Of a DNA stretch of 31,430 nucleotides, positions 22,089-29,889 are shown one piece after another. Position 1 is the stretch's first letter. Each line of letters begins with the position of its first letter. Under the pieces are notes generated by a model. The model saw nothing but the letters and a program-made list of their open reading frames with translations, did not search any database and was not told where the DNA came from. Source of the stretch: a virus; IMG/VR virus record IMGVR_UViG_3300006641_000103, positions 1-31,430 of that record, one strand, 5' to 3'. A program made the translations under genes and the position numbers.

Positions 22089-23974
22089 CAGTTCTCCCCA
22101 ATGTCGTAGGACCCGGAGAGCGGACACCGTACCCCGAGTTGCTTCCCTGCTTCTGTGATGGCCGCGGCGAACATCGGCCCGAGGGTCTCTGCGATCTCTC
22201 GCGTGCGACACTCGATCTGCACTTCGTCGTGGACGTTGAGGCAGTAGCCGTAGTCGTCGTCCGCCTCGTGCTTCCACCCCTTGCTGCACTTGAAGCGCTT
22301 GGAGGCCTCCCGGTGGAACAGGATCAACGCGAGCTTCATCACTACCGCGCCTCCGGACTGCAGCAGCGTGTTCAGCGCGGAGTGCGCGGAGCGGATCCGC
22401 AGGCGTCGACCGTCAAGGCCGGTGATCCAGCCCTGCGTCTTGACGCGCTCGAGGATCGCCGCCTTGAGGTCTCCGAGACCCGTGATGCCGGTCTCCAGCT
22501 TCGCTCGCGCCTCGGCCCCCAATTCGGACGGGGACCGCTTCTTCTGCGCGCCGCCTTTCCCCACTTTGAACAGGTGGGGCATCTTTTCGAGCGCGTATGT
22601 GTCGGCCTCGAGCGCGTCTTCGATGATGATGATCCCGAGCTTCGCGTCGCCGGCCCCGTAGATCATGGCGTAGATGACGCGCTTGCCGTTGTCCCGCTTG
22701 ACCATCGCAAGGATCCGGATGGTCCGCGTGTGGACGTCGGTTCCCTTCGCCTTGTCCCCCGTGACGACTGCCATGGAGTACGCCCCTTCGTCCCACCGGG
22801 CCAGGTAGTGGCCCAGCATCCGGAGCTCTAGCCCCTCGGCGTCCGCTCCGAGCAGCGTGTTCCAGCCGGCCCTTGGGATCCACATCTCGCGGAGCCTCAG
22901 GTCCTTCTTGTCCACGTTGGCGGTGTTCGGCCGGGAGTGCGTGCAGCGCCCGGTGACCGCCCCGTTGGAGTTGACGTAGCCGTGGACGCGACCGGTCTTC
23001 GGGTTGATGTGGTGCAACCACCCGCCGCCCGAGCCGTCCTTCTTCTTGGGCGCGGCGATCTGCTTCCACATCTTGTCCACGCGGGCGTAGCGCGCGAGGA
23101 GCTTCGCCTCGGGGTACTCGAGGTTCTTCAGGACCTCTTCGTCCGTCGCCGGAATCCCGCTCTCGGTGAACTTCTTGGGCTCCCAGCCGTACTTCGAGGT
23201 CAGCCGGGCGGCGATCTGCATCCCCGACCCGGGGTTGAACTCCTGCGTCTTGTACTTCGTCACCGGGACCCCGGCCTTGTAGCCCAGCTTGGCGTTGTCG
23301 CGTTTGGGCGTGATGATCTTGTCGACCACCTGAATGGGCGGGAAAGCCTCCTGCAGTTGGACCTGAAGCTGGGTCAGTTCCTGCTGGCACTCCGCGGCCA
23401 CCTCGATGGCGAGGCGCTCGTTGAGGCTCACCCCGTTCTCCATCTGCAGGGCGATGAGCTCGGCGAAGCGGTGCTCGATCTCAGGCGAGCGCCCCCAGGA
23501 CAGGACGTTACGCTTCGTCAACTCCTGCCACAGGAGGTACGTGGTGCGCGCATCGTCCACGCAGCGGTCCTCAAGGCGCTGACTCCACTGCGTGAAGTCG
23601 TCCGCCCCGGTGTCCTTCTTGATCCCGAATGACTCCCCGTAGGACTCGATGCTGTGTCCGCCGTTGCGCTCCGGGTTGAACAACCGGCCGAGCACCATGG
23701 TGTCGAAGCGGGACCTGTCGGGAAACGTGATGCCGTAGAGCTTCTCGATGGTCGGGAAGTCGTAGCCCACGCCGTTGTGAGCCACCACCCGGCCACCGGA
23801 GAGGGCGCAATCGTGGAGCCGCGCGAGGCCATGGAGGATGTGATCCTCGCCGCAGGGCTCTTCGTTGTAGCGCTTCACTTCTCCGGTGGCCGCGTCGATG
23901 ATCACCAGACACCACAGCTTGGTCACCTCACGCAGCAAGCCGTTGCCTTCGATGTCGAACACGAGCGTCTGCAT
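22073..23974 (-). CDS. DNA polymerase, family A, T7 gp5-like with 3'-5' exonuclease
   Basis: A 633-aa replicative polymerase. The N-terminal proofreading exonuclease begins LVFDIEGNG (Asp7, Glu9), followed by AHNGVGYDFP near 65-74 and VDDARTTYLL near 139-148. Polymerase motif A is GADAEGLELR (Asp378), motif B is RDNGKRVIYAMIYGAG (Lys431, Tyr435, equal to T7 Lys522 and Tyr526), and motif C is NVHDEVQ (Asp583). It ends NWSCTH, as T7 ends NWAICH. It is about 70 residues shorter than T7 gp5, and the loss lies between AFPPI (near 214) and FNPGS (near 250), where T7 carries its thioredoxin-binding domain. A different or no processivity partner is therefore likely. The start has a GGAGA site, 18 bases after the upstream stop. 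Confidence 0.95.
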   Translation of the reverse strand: MQTLVFDIEGNGLLREVTKLWCLVIIDAATGEVKRYNEEPCGEDHILHGLARLHDCALSGGRVVAHNGVGYDFPTIEKLYGITFPDRSRFDTMVLGRLFNPERNGGHSIESYGESFGIKKDTGADDFTQWSQRLEDRCVDDARTTYLLWQELTKRNVLSWGRSPEIEHRFAELIALQMENGVSLNERLAIEVAAECQQELTQLQVQLQEAFPPIQVVDKIITPKRDNAKLGYKAGVPVTKYKTQEFNPGSGMQIAARLTSKYGWEPKKFTESGIPATDEEVLKNLEYPEAKLLARYARVDKMWKQIAAPKKKDGSGGGWLHHINPKTGRVHGYVNSNGAVTGRCTHSRPNTANVDKKDLRLREMWIPRAGWNTLLGADAEGLELRMLGHYLARWDEGAYSMAVVTGDKAKGTDVHTRTIRILAMVKRDNGKRVIYAMIYGAGDAKLGIIIIEDALEADTYALEKMPHLFKVGKGGAQKKRSPSELGAEARAKLETGITGLGDLKAAILERVKTQGWITGLDGRRLRIRSAHSALNTLLQSGGAVVMKLALILFHREASKRFKCSKGWKHEADDDYGYCLNVHDEVQIECRTREIAETLGPMFAAAITEAGKQLGVRCPLSGSYDIGENWSCTH

Positions 23975-23992
23975 TAGGTCTCCAAGTAGGTT

Positions 23993-24334
23993 TTACGAAA
24001 CAAGCTGGCGAAAGTAGGCCGCGACCCTCTCGAGCTCCTTCGGTGATGCGTTGCTCTTGATGGAGTTGGCCCGGTGACTGATCACTACGACGTTGCCCTT
24101 CACGTACCCCTTGCGGCTGTCGATCCGGTCCAGCGTGGGCGACGCGGCGTGGGCCGACCGGCCCCCAGCGTTCCGCGCTAGGCGGATGCCGAGGGCCGGG
24201 CAGTAGGTCGGCAGGTGGAGGTCTTCTGCCGACAGGTCGAACTGGACTCCTGACTTCTTGGCGCGGTGCTTGGCGAGGGCGACGAGCCGCCGAAGGACAC
24301 TAGAAGGCGTCCGATAGCGCGGCTTTCGACGCAT
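23993..24334 (-). CDS. HNH-like phage endonuclease-related protein (113 aa)
   Basis: A 113-aa basic protein with the pattern YCPALGIRL at about 48-56, then SPTLDRIDSRKGYVKGN and VVVISHRAN in the second half. This CP-x-LG, DRID-x-x-KGY-x-x-GN, ISxxAN pattern is seen in many phage proteins annotated as HNH-type or intron-type endonucleases. A classical HNH His-His pair is less clear, so activity is uncertain. The ATG overlaps the primase-helicase end by 35 bases and has a GGGAGG site. Its place between primase-helicase and DNA polymerase is a usual site for free-standing homing endonucleases in T7-like phages. Family recognition is moderate; catalytic function is inferred. Confidence 0.7.
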   Translation of the reverse strand: MRRKPRYRTPSSVLRRLVALAKHRAKKSGVQFDLSAEDLHLPTYCPALGIRLARNAGGRSAHAASPTLDRIDSRKGYVKGNVVVISHRANSIKSNASPKELERVAAYFRQLVS

Positions 24335-25964
24335 CCATCAGCCTCCCGGTCTCCTTGTTGTAGGCCACCTCGCCGGCCACTCCGGTGTCGCCGAACTCCC
24401 GGTTCTTCAGCACGCGCATCGTGGAGACCAGCGGGTTGTCACCCTGCTGGTCCCGCTCGAGCGCGATGATGGTGTCGGGCAGTTGCTTCAGCGAGGCCGA
24501 TCCGCGGAGATCGTTCAGGGCCACCCTGCCGCCCTCTTCGTGCGACGTACCGTCCGCCTTGGAGAGGTGCGCGATGGCGAGAACGCCCACGCCAGTCTGC
24601 TCGATCAACTGCCGCAGCCTCGTCACGAGCCTGTCGATGTCCTTGCGCTCGCCCTCCTTCGAGGACTCCATGCCGGACACGACGATGCTCAAGTGGTCAA
24701 GCACGATGAAGTTCGCCTTCAGCGAGACGGCCAGATACCGCAGCTTGGACAGCAGGTTGTCCGAGTCGAGGGACCCGAAGTGCGAGTAGAAGAAGTTGCG
24801 CCCGTTGGCGACGGTCGCCTTACGGTGCTTTTCCCACTGCGCGCGCGTCAGGAGGTCGGGCTTCGCCCGCAGCCGGCCGAGCGCGATGTTCGCGTCGAGC
24901 GCGACATAGCCCTGCGCTGTCTTGGCCTGGTTCTCCTCGAGGAACACGTTACCGATGGTCAGCCCGTGCTTCACGTTGAGGTGGTAGCCGAGCTCCCGCA
25001 CCAGCGTGCTTTTGCCGATGCCGGTGCCGGCGGTGAAGAGGATGAGCTCCCCCTGCCGCAGGCCCCCGACCATCCGGTCCAGCCCGGGGTACGGCGTGCT
25101 GTACCCGGTCGGCGTCGCCGCCAGCATGGAGTCGAGGCTGATCTCCTCGCCGCTCACGATGCCGTCGGGGCGGTAGACCTTCGCCTCCCATACGGCAGTC
25201 GAGATGGCCTTGACGTCTCCCGCCTGCAGCAGCGCGTTGGCGTCCTTGGCCTCAAGGTGGACGACCTTTGCCTTCCCGGGGGACAAGAGCTCCGCTACGG
25301 CGACCGAGGCCTTACGGCCCGGCTCGTCGTTGTCGAACCAGATCACCACCTCTTCGTAGGTCTCCAGCCACTCGAGGTTCGCCTTGACCGACTTGACGGC
25401 TCCGTCCGCCCCGTTGGGGACCGACACGGCGGGCCACGTCAGGCCCATGGCCTGGGCCACGGACATCGCGTCGATCTCACCCTCGGTGATCACGATGCGA
25501 CGACCGCTCTCGCGCCAAAGGTTGGCACCGAAGAGGCACTTGCCGATGGCCTTGCCGTCCCCCAGGACGGTGAACTTCTTGTCTGCGTCGCGCAGCTTCT
25601 GGGCGATCAGGTTGCCCTTCGCGTCGTAGTACGGCGCGATCTGGACGGGCTTCTCTTCGCGGCCGAAGGTGCCGACGGCGTAGCCGTACTTCTTGCACGT
25701 CTCCTCGCGGAGGCCGCGGGCGTTGAGTGCCTTGATGCGGCCACTAAGGAATTCGCCACGGCCTCCTCGGTCCTGATCCGCAGGTACTTTCCGAGTTCCA
25801 GCAGGTACGCCTTCCGCAGCCCCATGTTCCATTTGTTCCTTCGAGAAATGACCCCCGCACGAGAAGCAGTGGCCATGGCCGTCGTCGTACACCGCGCAGG
25901 CGTCCGAGGAATCGCACGCGATGCACGGCCCCTTGTGCAGCAGTTCGGAGCTCCCCTCGATCAT
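24300..25964 (-). CDS. DNA primase-helicase, T7 gp4-type
   Basis: A 554-aa fusion of primase and replicative helicase, close in length to T7 gp4 (566 aa). The N-terminal zinc-binding domain has Cys14, Cys17, Cys33 and Cys36. The Toprim primase core follows, with ITEGEID (Glu161) and WFDNDEP (Asp211, Asp213). The RecA-like helicase has Walker A GTGIGKST at 313-320 (Lys318, the same number as in T7) and Walker B FIVLDH (Asp423). The C-terminal region MRVLKNREFGDTGVAG is also typical. As a hexameric ring the protein would unwind the fork and prime lagging-strand synthesis. The start chosen is the ATG overlapping the upstream stop; the frame stays open further upstream but without homology. An acidic end (SDAF) resembles the T7 gp4 tail that touches the polymerase. 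Confidence 0.95.
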   Translation of the reverse strand: MIEGSSELLHKGPCIACDSSDACAVYDDGHGHCFSCGGHFSKEQMEHGAAEGVPAGTRKVPADQDRGGRGEFLSGRIKALNARGLREETCKKYGYAVGTFGREEKPVQIAPYYDAKGNLIAQKLRDADKKFTVLGDGKAIGKCLFGANLWRESGRRIVITEGEIDAMSVAQAMGLTWPAVSVPNGADGAVKSVKANLEWLETYEEVVIWFDNDEPGRKASVAVAELLSPGKAKVVHLEAKDANALLQAGDVKAISTAVWEAKVYRPDGIVSGEEISLDSMLAATPTGYSTPYPGLDRMVGGLRQGELILFTAGTGIGKSTLVRELGYHLNVKHGLTIGNVFLEENQAKTAQGYVALDANIALGRLRAKPDLLTRAQWEKHRKATVANGRNFFYSHFGSLDSDNLLSKLRYLAVSLKANFIVLDHLSIVVSGMESSKEGERKDIDRLVTRLRQLIEQTGVGVLAIAHLSKADGTSHEEGGRVALNDLRGSASLKQLPDTIIALERDQQGDNPLVSTMRVLKNREFGDTGVAGEVAYNKETGRLMDASKAALSDAF

Positions 25965-26152
25965 CGCGACGCCGCGGTGCGCTGGGCGATCTTGAGGACG
26001 CGCGGCGGCATCTGCGCCGGCACGACGCGCCCGTTGCGGAGCCGACGGCGGAACTCCCACTGCTTCGTGTCGCTACGCAGGAGGCACACGCCCTCCTCGA
26101 GCGAGACCACCATGTCGCACTCGAAGTGTTTGGCTTGCTGGGTCTTCTTCAT
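25961..26152 (-). CDS. small basic hypothetical protein (63 aa)
   Basis: A 63-aa basic protein beginning MKKTQQAKHFECDMVVSLEE and ending KIAQRTAASR. The ATG follows a CGGAGACG site and promoter copy 3. It contains two Cys residues (12 and 23) not arranged as a zinc site, and many Arg in the second half (FRRRLRNGR). Its stop overlaps the primase-helicase ATG (ATGA), so the two are probably translationally coupled. Family not recognised. Confidence 0.65.
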   Translation of the reverse strand: MKKTQQAKHFECDMVVSLEEGVCLLRSDTKQWEFRRRLRNGRVVPAQMPPRVLKIAQRTAASR

Positions 26153-26166
26153 GTCGTCTCCGTGTT

Positions 26167-26184
26167 GTGTAGGTGTCCCTGTAC
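26167..26184 (-). promoter_or_regulatory. candidate phage RNA polymerase promoter, copy 3
   Basis: The minus strand reads GTACAGGGACACCTACAC, 14 bases before the ATG of the 63-aa gene that leads into primase-helicase. It lies in a true intergenic gap and is preceded by a short CCGCG/CGCGG inverted repeat. It is nearly identical to the other two copies. Promoter function is inferred. Confidence 0.6.
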
Positions 26185-26210
26185 GTGAACCGCGCAGGGA
26201 CCTCGCGGGA

Positions 26211-26474
26211 CTAGCTGTACTGCTCTGCGAACTCACGAACCTCGGCGGCGGTCATGCGCCGCAGGAACGCCGGGGTTCCGGACCCAACCCACGCGCCCTT
26301 CTGGTTGAAATCCATGTACTCCTGGGCGTCCTCTCGCGAGAGCCCTTGGCGCATCAGGGTTCGGACGACTTTCTCTTCGTCGTAGAGGACCACGGGTTCC
26401 ATCCCGTGGCGCTCCACGATCCCTACGATGGCGCTGTCGAAGCCGTCCATCGTCAGGATCGCGTGGTCGTCCAC
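26211..26474 (-). CDS. hypothetical acidic protein (87 aa)
   Basis: An 87-aa protein beginning (GTG) VDDHAILTMDGFDSAIVGI and ending REFAEQYS. The GTG shares its G with the upstream TAG, and AAGAAGGCGG serves as ribosome binding site inside the upstream gene. The middle part (EEKVVRTLMRQGLSREDAQEY) looks like two helices, and GAWVGSGTPAFLRRM is a conserved-looking loop. No enzymatic motif is recognised. Short proteins of this look are common between resolvase and primase genes in T7-like phages, but I cannot name a function. It is followed by a 58-base gap with a weak hairpin and promoter copy 3. Confidence 0.65.
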   Translation of the reverse strand: MDDHAILTMDGFDSAIVGIVERHGMEPVVLYDEEKVVRTLMRQGLSREDAQEYMDFNQKGAWVGSGTPAFLRRMTAAEVREFAEQYS

Positions 26475-26740
26475 TAAGCCGCCTTCTTCAGCAGGCCGAG
26501 CTCGTTGTACGGGTCGTGCAGCACGTAGCGCACGTAGCGCTGGCCGGTGGCGTCCTTCTTGTGGACGCTCTCGATGGTGACGCCGTGCGTCTTGGGGTGG
26601 ACTTGCTCCTTGATGTCGAGGACCCGCCGCGGGAGGTAGCGGCACTTGTAGAGCGCCGCGGCCTCGACGCCGCTGATCGAGCCGACGCGCTTGAGGTGGT
26701 CCCAGATCTGGGACGACTGAGGGGTGAGCTTGAGGTTCAT
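26474..26740 (-). CDS. putative winged-helix DNA-binding protein (88 aa)
   Basis: An 88-aa protein beginning MNLKLTPQSSQIWDHLKRVG. The segment QIWDHLKRVGSISGVEAAAL, followed by YLPRRVLDIKEQ, reads as a helix-turn-helix, and the next strand pair (GVTIESVHKKD, RYVRYVLHD) could be the wing. Small HTH proteins of this type are frequent in phage replication regions, but the specific role is unknown. AAGGAG precedes the ATG, which overlaps the RusA stop (ATGA). Its TAG stop overlaps the GTG of the next gene. The fold is an inference from pattern only. Confidence 0.7.
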   Translation of the reverse strand: MNLKLTPQSSQIWDHLKRVGSISGVEAAALYKCRYLPRRVLDIKEQVHPKTHGVTIESVHKKDATGQRYVRYVLHDPYNELGLLKKAA

Positions 26741-27186
26741 GTGGCTCCTTGGAGTTGAACGTATTCGACGCGCGTACCGGGCTCTTCGCCCGGTTCCACG
26801 AAACGCTTGAAGGCCACGAGGCCCACGACCTGGCGGTCGTCCTGCCACGCGACGCCGGCCTTCGTGATGGCGTCGAGCGGTGCCTTCACGAGGTTGTCGA
26901 TGTCGCCGGAGGGCGTGTCGAACTTGGACGCCTTGGGGCGCGGGAGCAGTTGCTCCACGAAGGCGACGCACGGAGCGTCGAACTTCGCAGGCGACTCCTT
27001 CGCCAGCCGGGCGGCGGCGTCCTTCATCCAGTTCGAGTAGGTCTTCGCGTAGTACGTGCCCCACTTGGAAACGCGGGGGCGGCTTGCTGGGACGGGCGTC
27101 AGCGCCACGAGCGCGGAGAGGACCGTAACCCTCCCCAGCGCCCGCAGCGCATCCCGCCAGGACCGCGCGAGATTAGAAATCCCCAC
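26737..27186 (-). CDS. RusA-family Holliday junction resolvase
   Basis: A 149-aa protein with the RusA active site. SGDIDNLVK supplies Asp95, Asp97 and Lys101, and WQDDRQVV supplies Asp116. The 21-residue distance between Asp95 and Asp116 equals that between Asp70 and Asp91 of E. coli RusA. An upstream TPVPASRPRVSK segment fits the usual RusA N-terminal PVPxxRPR strand. RusA enzymes are dimers that resolve four-way DNA junctions. In T7 the equivalent slot, between gp2.5 and primase-helicase, is held by endonuclease I (gp3), an unrelated fold, so this looks like a functional replacement. The start is uncertain: the GTG at 27186 overlaps the upstream gene, and a later GTG nearer the PVP strand would remove about 20 odd N-terminal residues. 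Its stop overlaps the next ATG. Confidence 0.85.
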   Translation of the reverse strand: MGISNLARSWRDALRALGRVTVLSALVALTPVPASRPRVSKWGTYYAKTYSNWMKDAAARLAKESPAKFDAPCVAFVEQLLPRPKASKFDTPSGDIDNLVKAPLDAITKAGVAWQDDRQVVGLVAFKRFVEPGEEPGTRVEYVQLQGAT

Positions 27187-27751
27187 CCGCGCCCTTGCTG
27201 CCGCCGTTACCCGCGGGCTTCTCGGCCGGCGTGTCGTCGCCGTCGTCCTCGTCGCCGAAGGCGTCCGAGTAGTCCGGGCGGTTGCGGCGCTCGAGGAGCT
27301 TCACCGCGCGCATCTGCAGGGAGATGCCCGCGTTCTTGCCCTCCTCGTAGGGCAGCATCGCGAAGGCGACCTTGATGACGTCGCCGGAGCGCGGGGCCCG
27401 GTCGGCCGGGAGCTCGCCCTCAACGCCCTTCTCGAGGCACTGAGGGGCGAACTTGGACTTGAAGGTCACGAGCTTCTTGCCCTTGAACTCTTCCTTCTGC
27501 TTCCCGTCCTTGTCCATCTTGTCGTCGCCGTCCTTCACGGGCGACTCTGTCTTCTTCTTGCCGCGCGCCTTCTCGTGCGCCGCCTCGATCTTCGCGAGGA
27601 ACTCCGTGACGCCGTCCTGCGCCGGATCGAAGACGCCGGTCACCTTGTACTTGTCATCGCTGTACTTCTTGCCGGAGTCCGGCTTCGAGAGCCACGCGAA
27701 GGCGGCGACGCAGGGGACGCTGACGATGGTCGGCAGTTTCTCTTTTGCCAT
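27173..27751 (-). CDS. single-stranded DNA-binding protein, T7 gp2.5-like
   Basis: A 192-aa protein resembling T7 gp2.5 (232 aa), which coats single-stranded DNA at the replication fork and contacts the polymerase and the primase-helicase through an acidic C-terminal tail. The beta-rich core includes AFAWLSKPD near the N-terminus and GDVIKVAFAMLPYEEGKNAGISL near residues 125-145. A Lys/Glu-rich linker at about 65-95 is probably flexible. The tail has an acidic stretch (GDEDDGDD) and ends in an aromatic residue (GGDF), the gp2.5 hallmark, although here the acidic stretch is separated from the final Phe by a Gly-rich run. AAGGAGA precedes the ATG. It is first in the replication block, overlapping the resolvase gene by 14 bases. 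Confidence 0.85.
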   Translation of the reverse strand: MAKEKLPTIVSVPCVAAFAWLSKPDSGKKYSDDKYKVTGVFDPAQDGVTEFLAKIEAAHEKARGKKKTESPVKDGDDKMDKDGKQKEEFKGKKLVTFKSKFAPQCLEKGVEGELPADRAPRSGDVIKVAFAMLPYEEGKNAGISLQMRAVKLLERRNRPDYSDAFGDEDDGDDTPAEKPAGNGGSKGAGGDF

Positions 27752-27771
27752 GGTGCTGTCTTTCTCCTTGG

Positions 27772-28107
27772 TTAGTGCGTGAACCCCGACGGCGGACTGC
27801 CGGCCGGGAGGTTGCTACCCCAGAGCTCGGCGAAGGTGGTGACCCACCGCCGGACCTTGGAGTCGTGGTACTGCGTGATGGGCGCTGGGTGTTCGGCCGC
27901 GTCCTTGGCCATTGCCGCGAGGGCGTCTGACGGAAGTCCGTGCGCCTGCGCGAGGTGTGCCGCGAAGCGCATCGTCCCGGTGAGCAGGATCGCCGCGTGC
28001 CGCGGGTCGTTGAGACTCAAGCCCCGCTCATGCGCCACTCCGTAGATCTGGCAGATGAACCTGGCGAGAATCTCGTCGGTGATGCTGACTTTCTCGATGA
28101 CTTTCAT
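27772..28107 (-). CDS. conserved-looking hypothetical protein (111 aa)
   Basis: A 111-aa soluble, mostly helical protein beginning MKVIEKVSITDEILARF. Its ATG follows an AGGAGAG site and a candidate phage promoter. The central part (ILLTGTMRFAAHLAQAHGLP) is a plausible amphipathic helix pair, and the C-terminus is Gly/Ser/Pro-rich and probably disordered. No catalytic motif is visible. It is the first gene after the RNA polymerase, where T7 places its small class II genes (1.1 to 1.8) that adjust host metabolism. It is 20 bases ahead of the ssDNA-binding protein gene and probably shares its transcript. Family not recognised. Confidence 0.7.
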   Translation of the reverse strand: MKVIEKVSITDEILARFICQIYGVAHERGLSLNDPRHAAILLTGTMRFAAHLAQAHGLPSDALAAMAKDAAEHPAPITQYHDSKVRRWVTTFAELWGSNLPAGSPPSGFTH

Positions 28108-28115
28108 GCTCTCCT

Positions 28116-28133
28116 GTCTAGGTGTCGCTGTAC
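28116..28133 (-). promoter_or_regulatory. candidate phage RNA polymerase promoter, copy 2
   Basis: The minus strand reads GTACAGCGACACCTAGAC, starting at the last base of the RNA polymerase stop codon and followed by AGGAGAG and the ATG of the next gene. In T7, phage promoters also lie directly after gene 1. It matches the other two copies at 15 or 16 of 18 positions. Promoter function is inferred. Confidence 0.6.
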
Positions 28134-29806
28134 TACGAGAAGAAATAAGGGCTGGCGAGAACCTGTGTCACGTCCAGCGGGCCTTGCTTCGGGCGCGGAG
28201 GGAGCTCCACGTCCGGCGCGTACTCACGCACCTGTCGCTCAAACTCCTCGAGCCAGTCGCCCGAGTAGAGCTCCACGAAGGTCTCGCGGAGGATCCTCCC
28301 AAGGGCTTCCACGTCGCACGCATGGGTCCCGTACGAGTCGTGGATGAGGGCGAAGTGCCTGATCCCCTGCTCCTCTGCTGCGTTCACCGTGAGCGCAAGG
28401 TGCGCAGCGTCTAGGGAATGGATCACGTTGGGCGCGGCTGCGAGAGCCTGGTCCTTGATCTCCAGCCCCTGCGACGGCTGCTCGTCCCACAGCGCGACCG
28501 ACCCGTACAGGGTCCACACCCGGCCGGAAGACAGCCGGTAGTACGACTGCTGGACCGTCATCCCGGCCGGCGTCGTCCACCGCAGCGGGAGCCCCCGCTC
28601 CCCGAGGGCGCGCGCGACGCCCTGCAAGTACCCCATGATCTCCTTCGCGGACACCACGGTGGACTCCAGCGCGGCAACGATGGCGTCCTTCAGGTACCCC
28701 GCGTTCTGCCTGCGGGATCCCGTCAGGCCCTCGCAGTGCTTGTCAGCGATCAACTGGTCCCTGATGCCCGCCTGCGTGACGCCGTAGGGCGTGGTCATCA
28801 CGGCCCGCTTGACGGTCGTGCGGCTCACGTTGCCGGCCCAGGCCACCGCTTCGGCCACGCCATGCGCTGCGTCCGCAGCCACAATGCGCTTCACCTCCTC
28901 GGCAACCTCGGTGTACAAGTCCTGCCGCGCGCCGGTGTCCATCAGGTTCGTGGCACGGCCACCGATGGGGTCCCGGCCGAGGGCCGAGAGGTGCTGCACG
29001 CCGGAACAGGTCGCGTCGATGTTGACCGGGACATGGCAGGGGTACAGCGCGGGGCCGTAGCGGTCGGCCATGACGTACTCCTGCGCCAAAGCGAGGAAGA
29101 CCCACGGGGAGTCGAACGCGTCCTGCGCCCACCACCGGTACTCCAGCGGGTCCGCCACGGACTTCGCGATGTGGCTGTCGTTGGCGCGGACCCACTCGAC
29201 CCGGGCCTTGAAGGGCAGCTTGTCCTGCCCCGCCGCGTTTGCGAGGGCGATCATCAGCCACTGCATCCCCGCCAGGGTGGGCGGCTTGCCGTCGGCGAAC
29301 ATGAGGAGGCCCTTGGCGAGGTCATCCCCCTGCGGGTTCAGGTCCTGCGGCAGCGGGTACACCCGGCCCCGGAAGTCGAGGGCGTGCGGGAAGTAGATCG
29401 TGGGCTGGTCCTTGAGCTCCAGCGCGAGGGCGATCTTCCGCCCCGCCGCCTCCCGCTTCCCCCGACGCCGCGCGTTGTCTCCGTGGAGACGAGCGAGCTC
29501 GCGCTTGTGCTCGGAGCGCTCGTCGGCGGACATGGCGTTCCACGTCTCGTCCGACAGTGCCGGGGGAAGCGGGACGTCGTCGGCCTGGGGGAGGCCGGCG
29601 AGATTGTCCCCGTTGTAGAACGCCTTCGACATGACGTCCGCGATGAACGGATTGATCCGCCACGGCGTGCGCTGCACGGTGTTCACCGCGTGCAACATCG
29701 TGTCGCTGACGGGGTCCTCGAGAGCAGTCGTGTGGCGGTGCATCCCGGTCTTCACGAGCTTCATCTTCAGCGAGTAGTAGCCACCTGCGTATTGCACTTT
29801 GGACAT
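28133..29806 (-). CDS. T7-type RNA polymerase, catalytic subunit (split gene, C-half)
   Basis: A 557-aa protein carrying all the catalytic elements of single-subunit T7 RNA polymerase. Visible motifs are DFRGRVY at 144-150 (the T7 DxxGR motif), motif A NIDATCSGVQH with Asp264, motif B KRAVMTTPYG with Lys333, Arg334 and Tyr341, motif C LIHDSYGT with Asp490, and the conserved end ASPYFFS. It opens MSKVQYAGGYYSLKMKL, matching T7 GGGYWANGRRPLAL, which follows directly after the point where the N-half stops. The ATG has its own GAGAGGAGA site, so it is translated separately. Together the halves give 853 aa against 883 in T7. The segment 421-449, before LEIKDQALAAAPN, occupies the place of the T7 promoter-specificity loop. 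The frame is open further upstream, but homology and the ribosome binding site both fix this start. Confidence 0.9.
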   Translation of the reverse strand: MSKVQYAGGYYSLKMKLVKTGMHRHTTALEDPVSDTMLHAVNTVQRTPWRINPFIADVMSKAFYNGDNLAGLPQADDVPLPPALSDETWNAMSADERSEHKRELARLHGDNARRRGKREAAGRKIALALELKDQPTIYFPHALDFRGRVYPLPQDLNPQGDDLAKGLLMFADGKPPTLAGMQWLMIALANAAGQDKLPFKARVEWVRANDSHIAKSVADPLEYRWWAQDAFDSPWVFLALAQEYVMADRYGPALYPCHVPVNIDATCSGVQHLSALGRDPIGGRATNLMDTGARQDLYTEVAEEVKRIVAADAAHGVAEAVAWAGNVSRTTVKRAVMTTPYGVTQAGIRDQLIADKHCEGLTGSRRQNAGYLKDAIVAALESTVVSAKEIMGYLQGVARALGERGLPLRWTTPAGMTVQQSYYRLSSGRVWTLYGSVALWDEQPSQGLEIKDQALAAAPNVIHSLDAAHLALTVNAAEEQGIRHFALIHDSYGTHACDVEALGRILRETFVELYSGDWLEEFERQVREYAPDVELPPRPKQGPLDVTQVLASPYFFS

Positions 29807-29889
29807 CAGGTCTCCTCTCGAGGTACGTATGGGGTTCGCGTGCCGGTGGGCTCCGGTCTGCCGTGATTCACGCGAGGTCCTGCAACCTG

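Noticed and set aside
24483-26477. 664-aa open frame on the plus strand
   Set aside because: Antisense to primase-helicase and its neighbours, whose motifs are perfect on the other strand. It has no ribosome binding site or homology.
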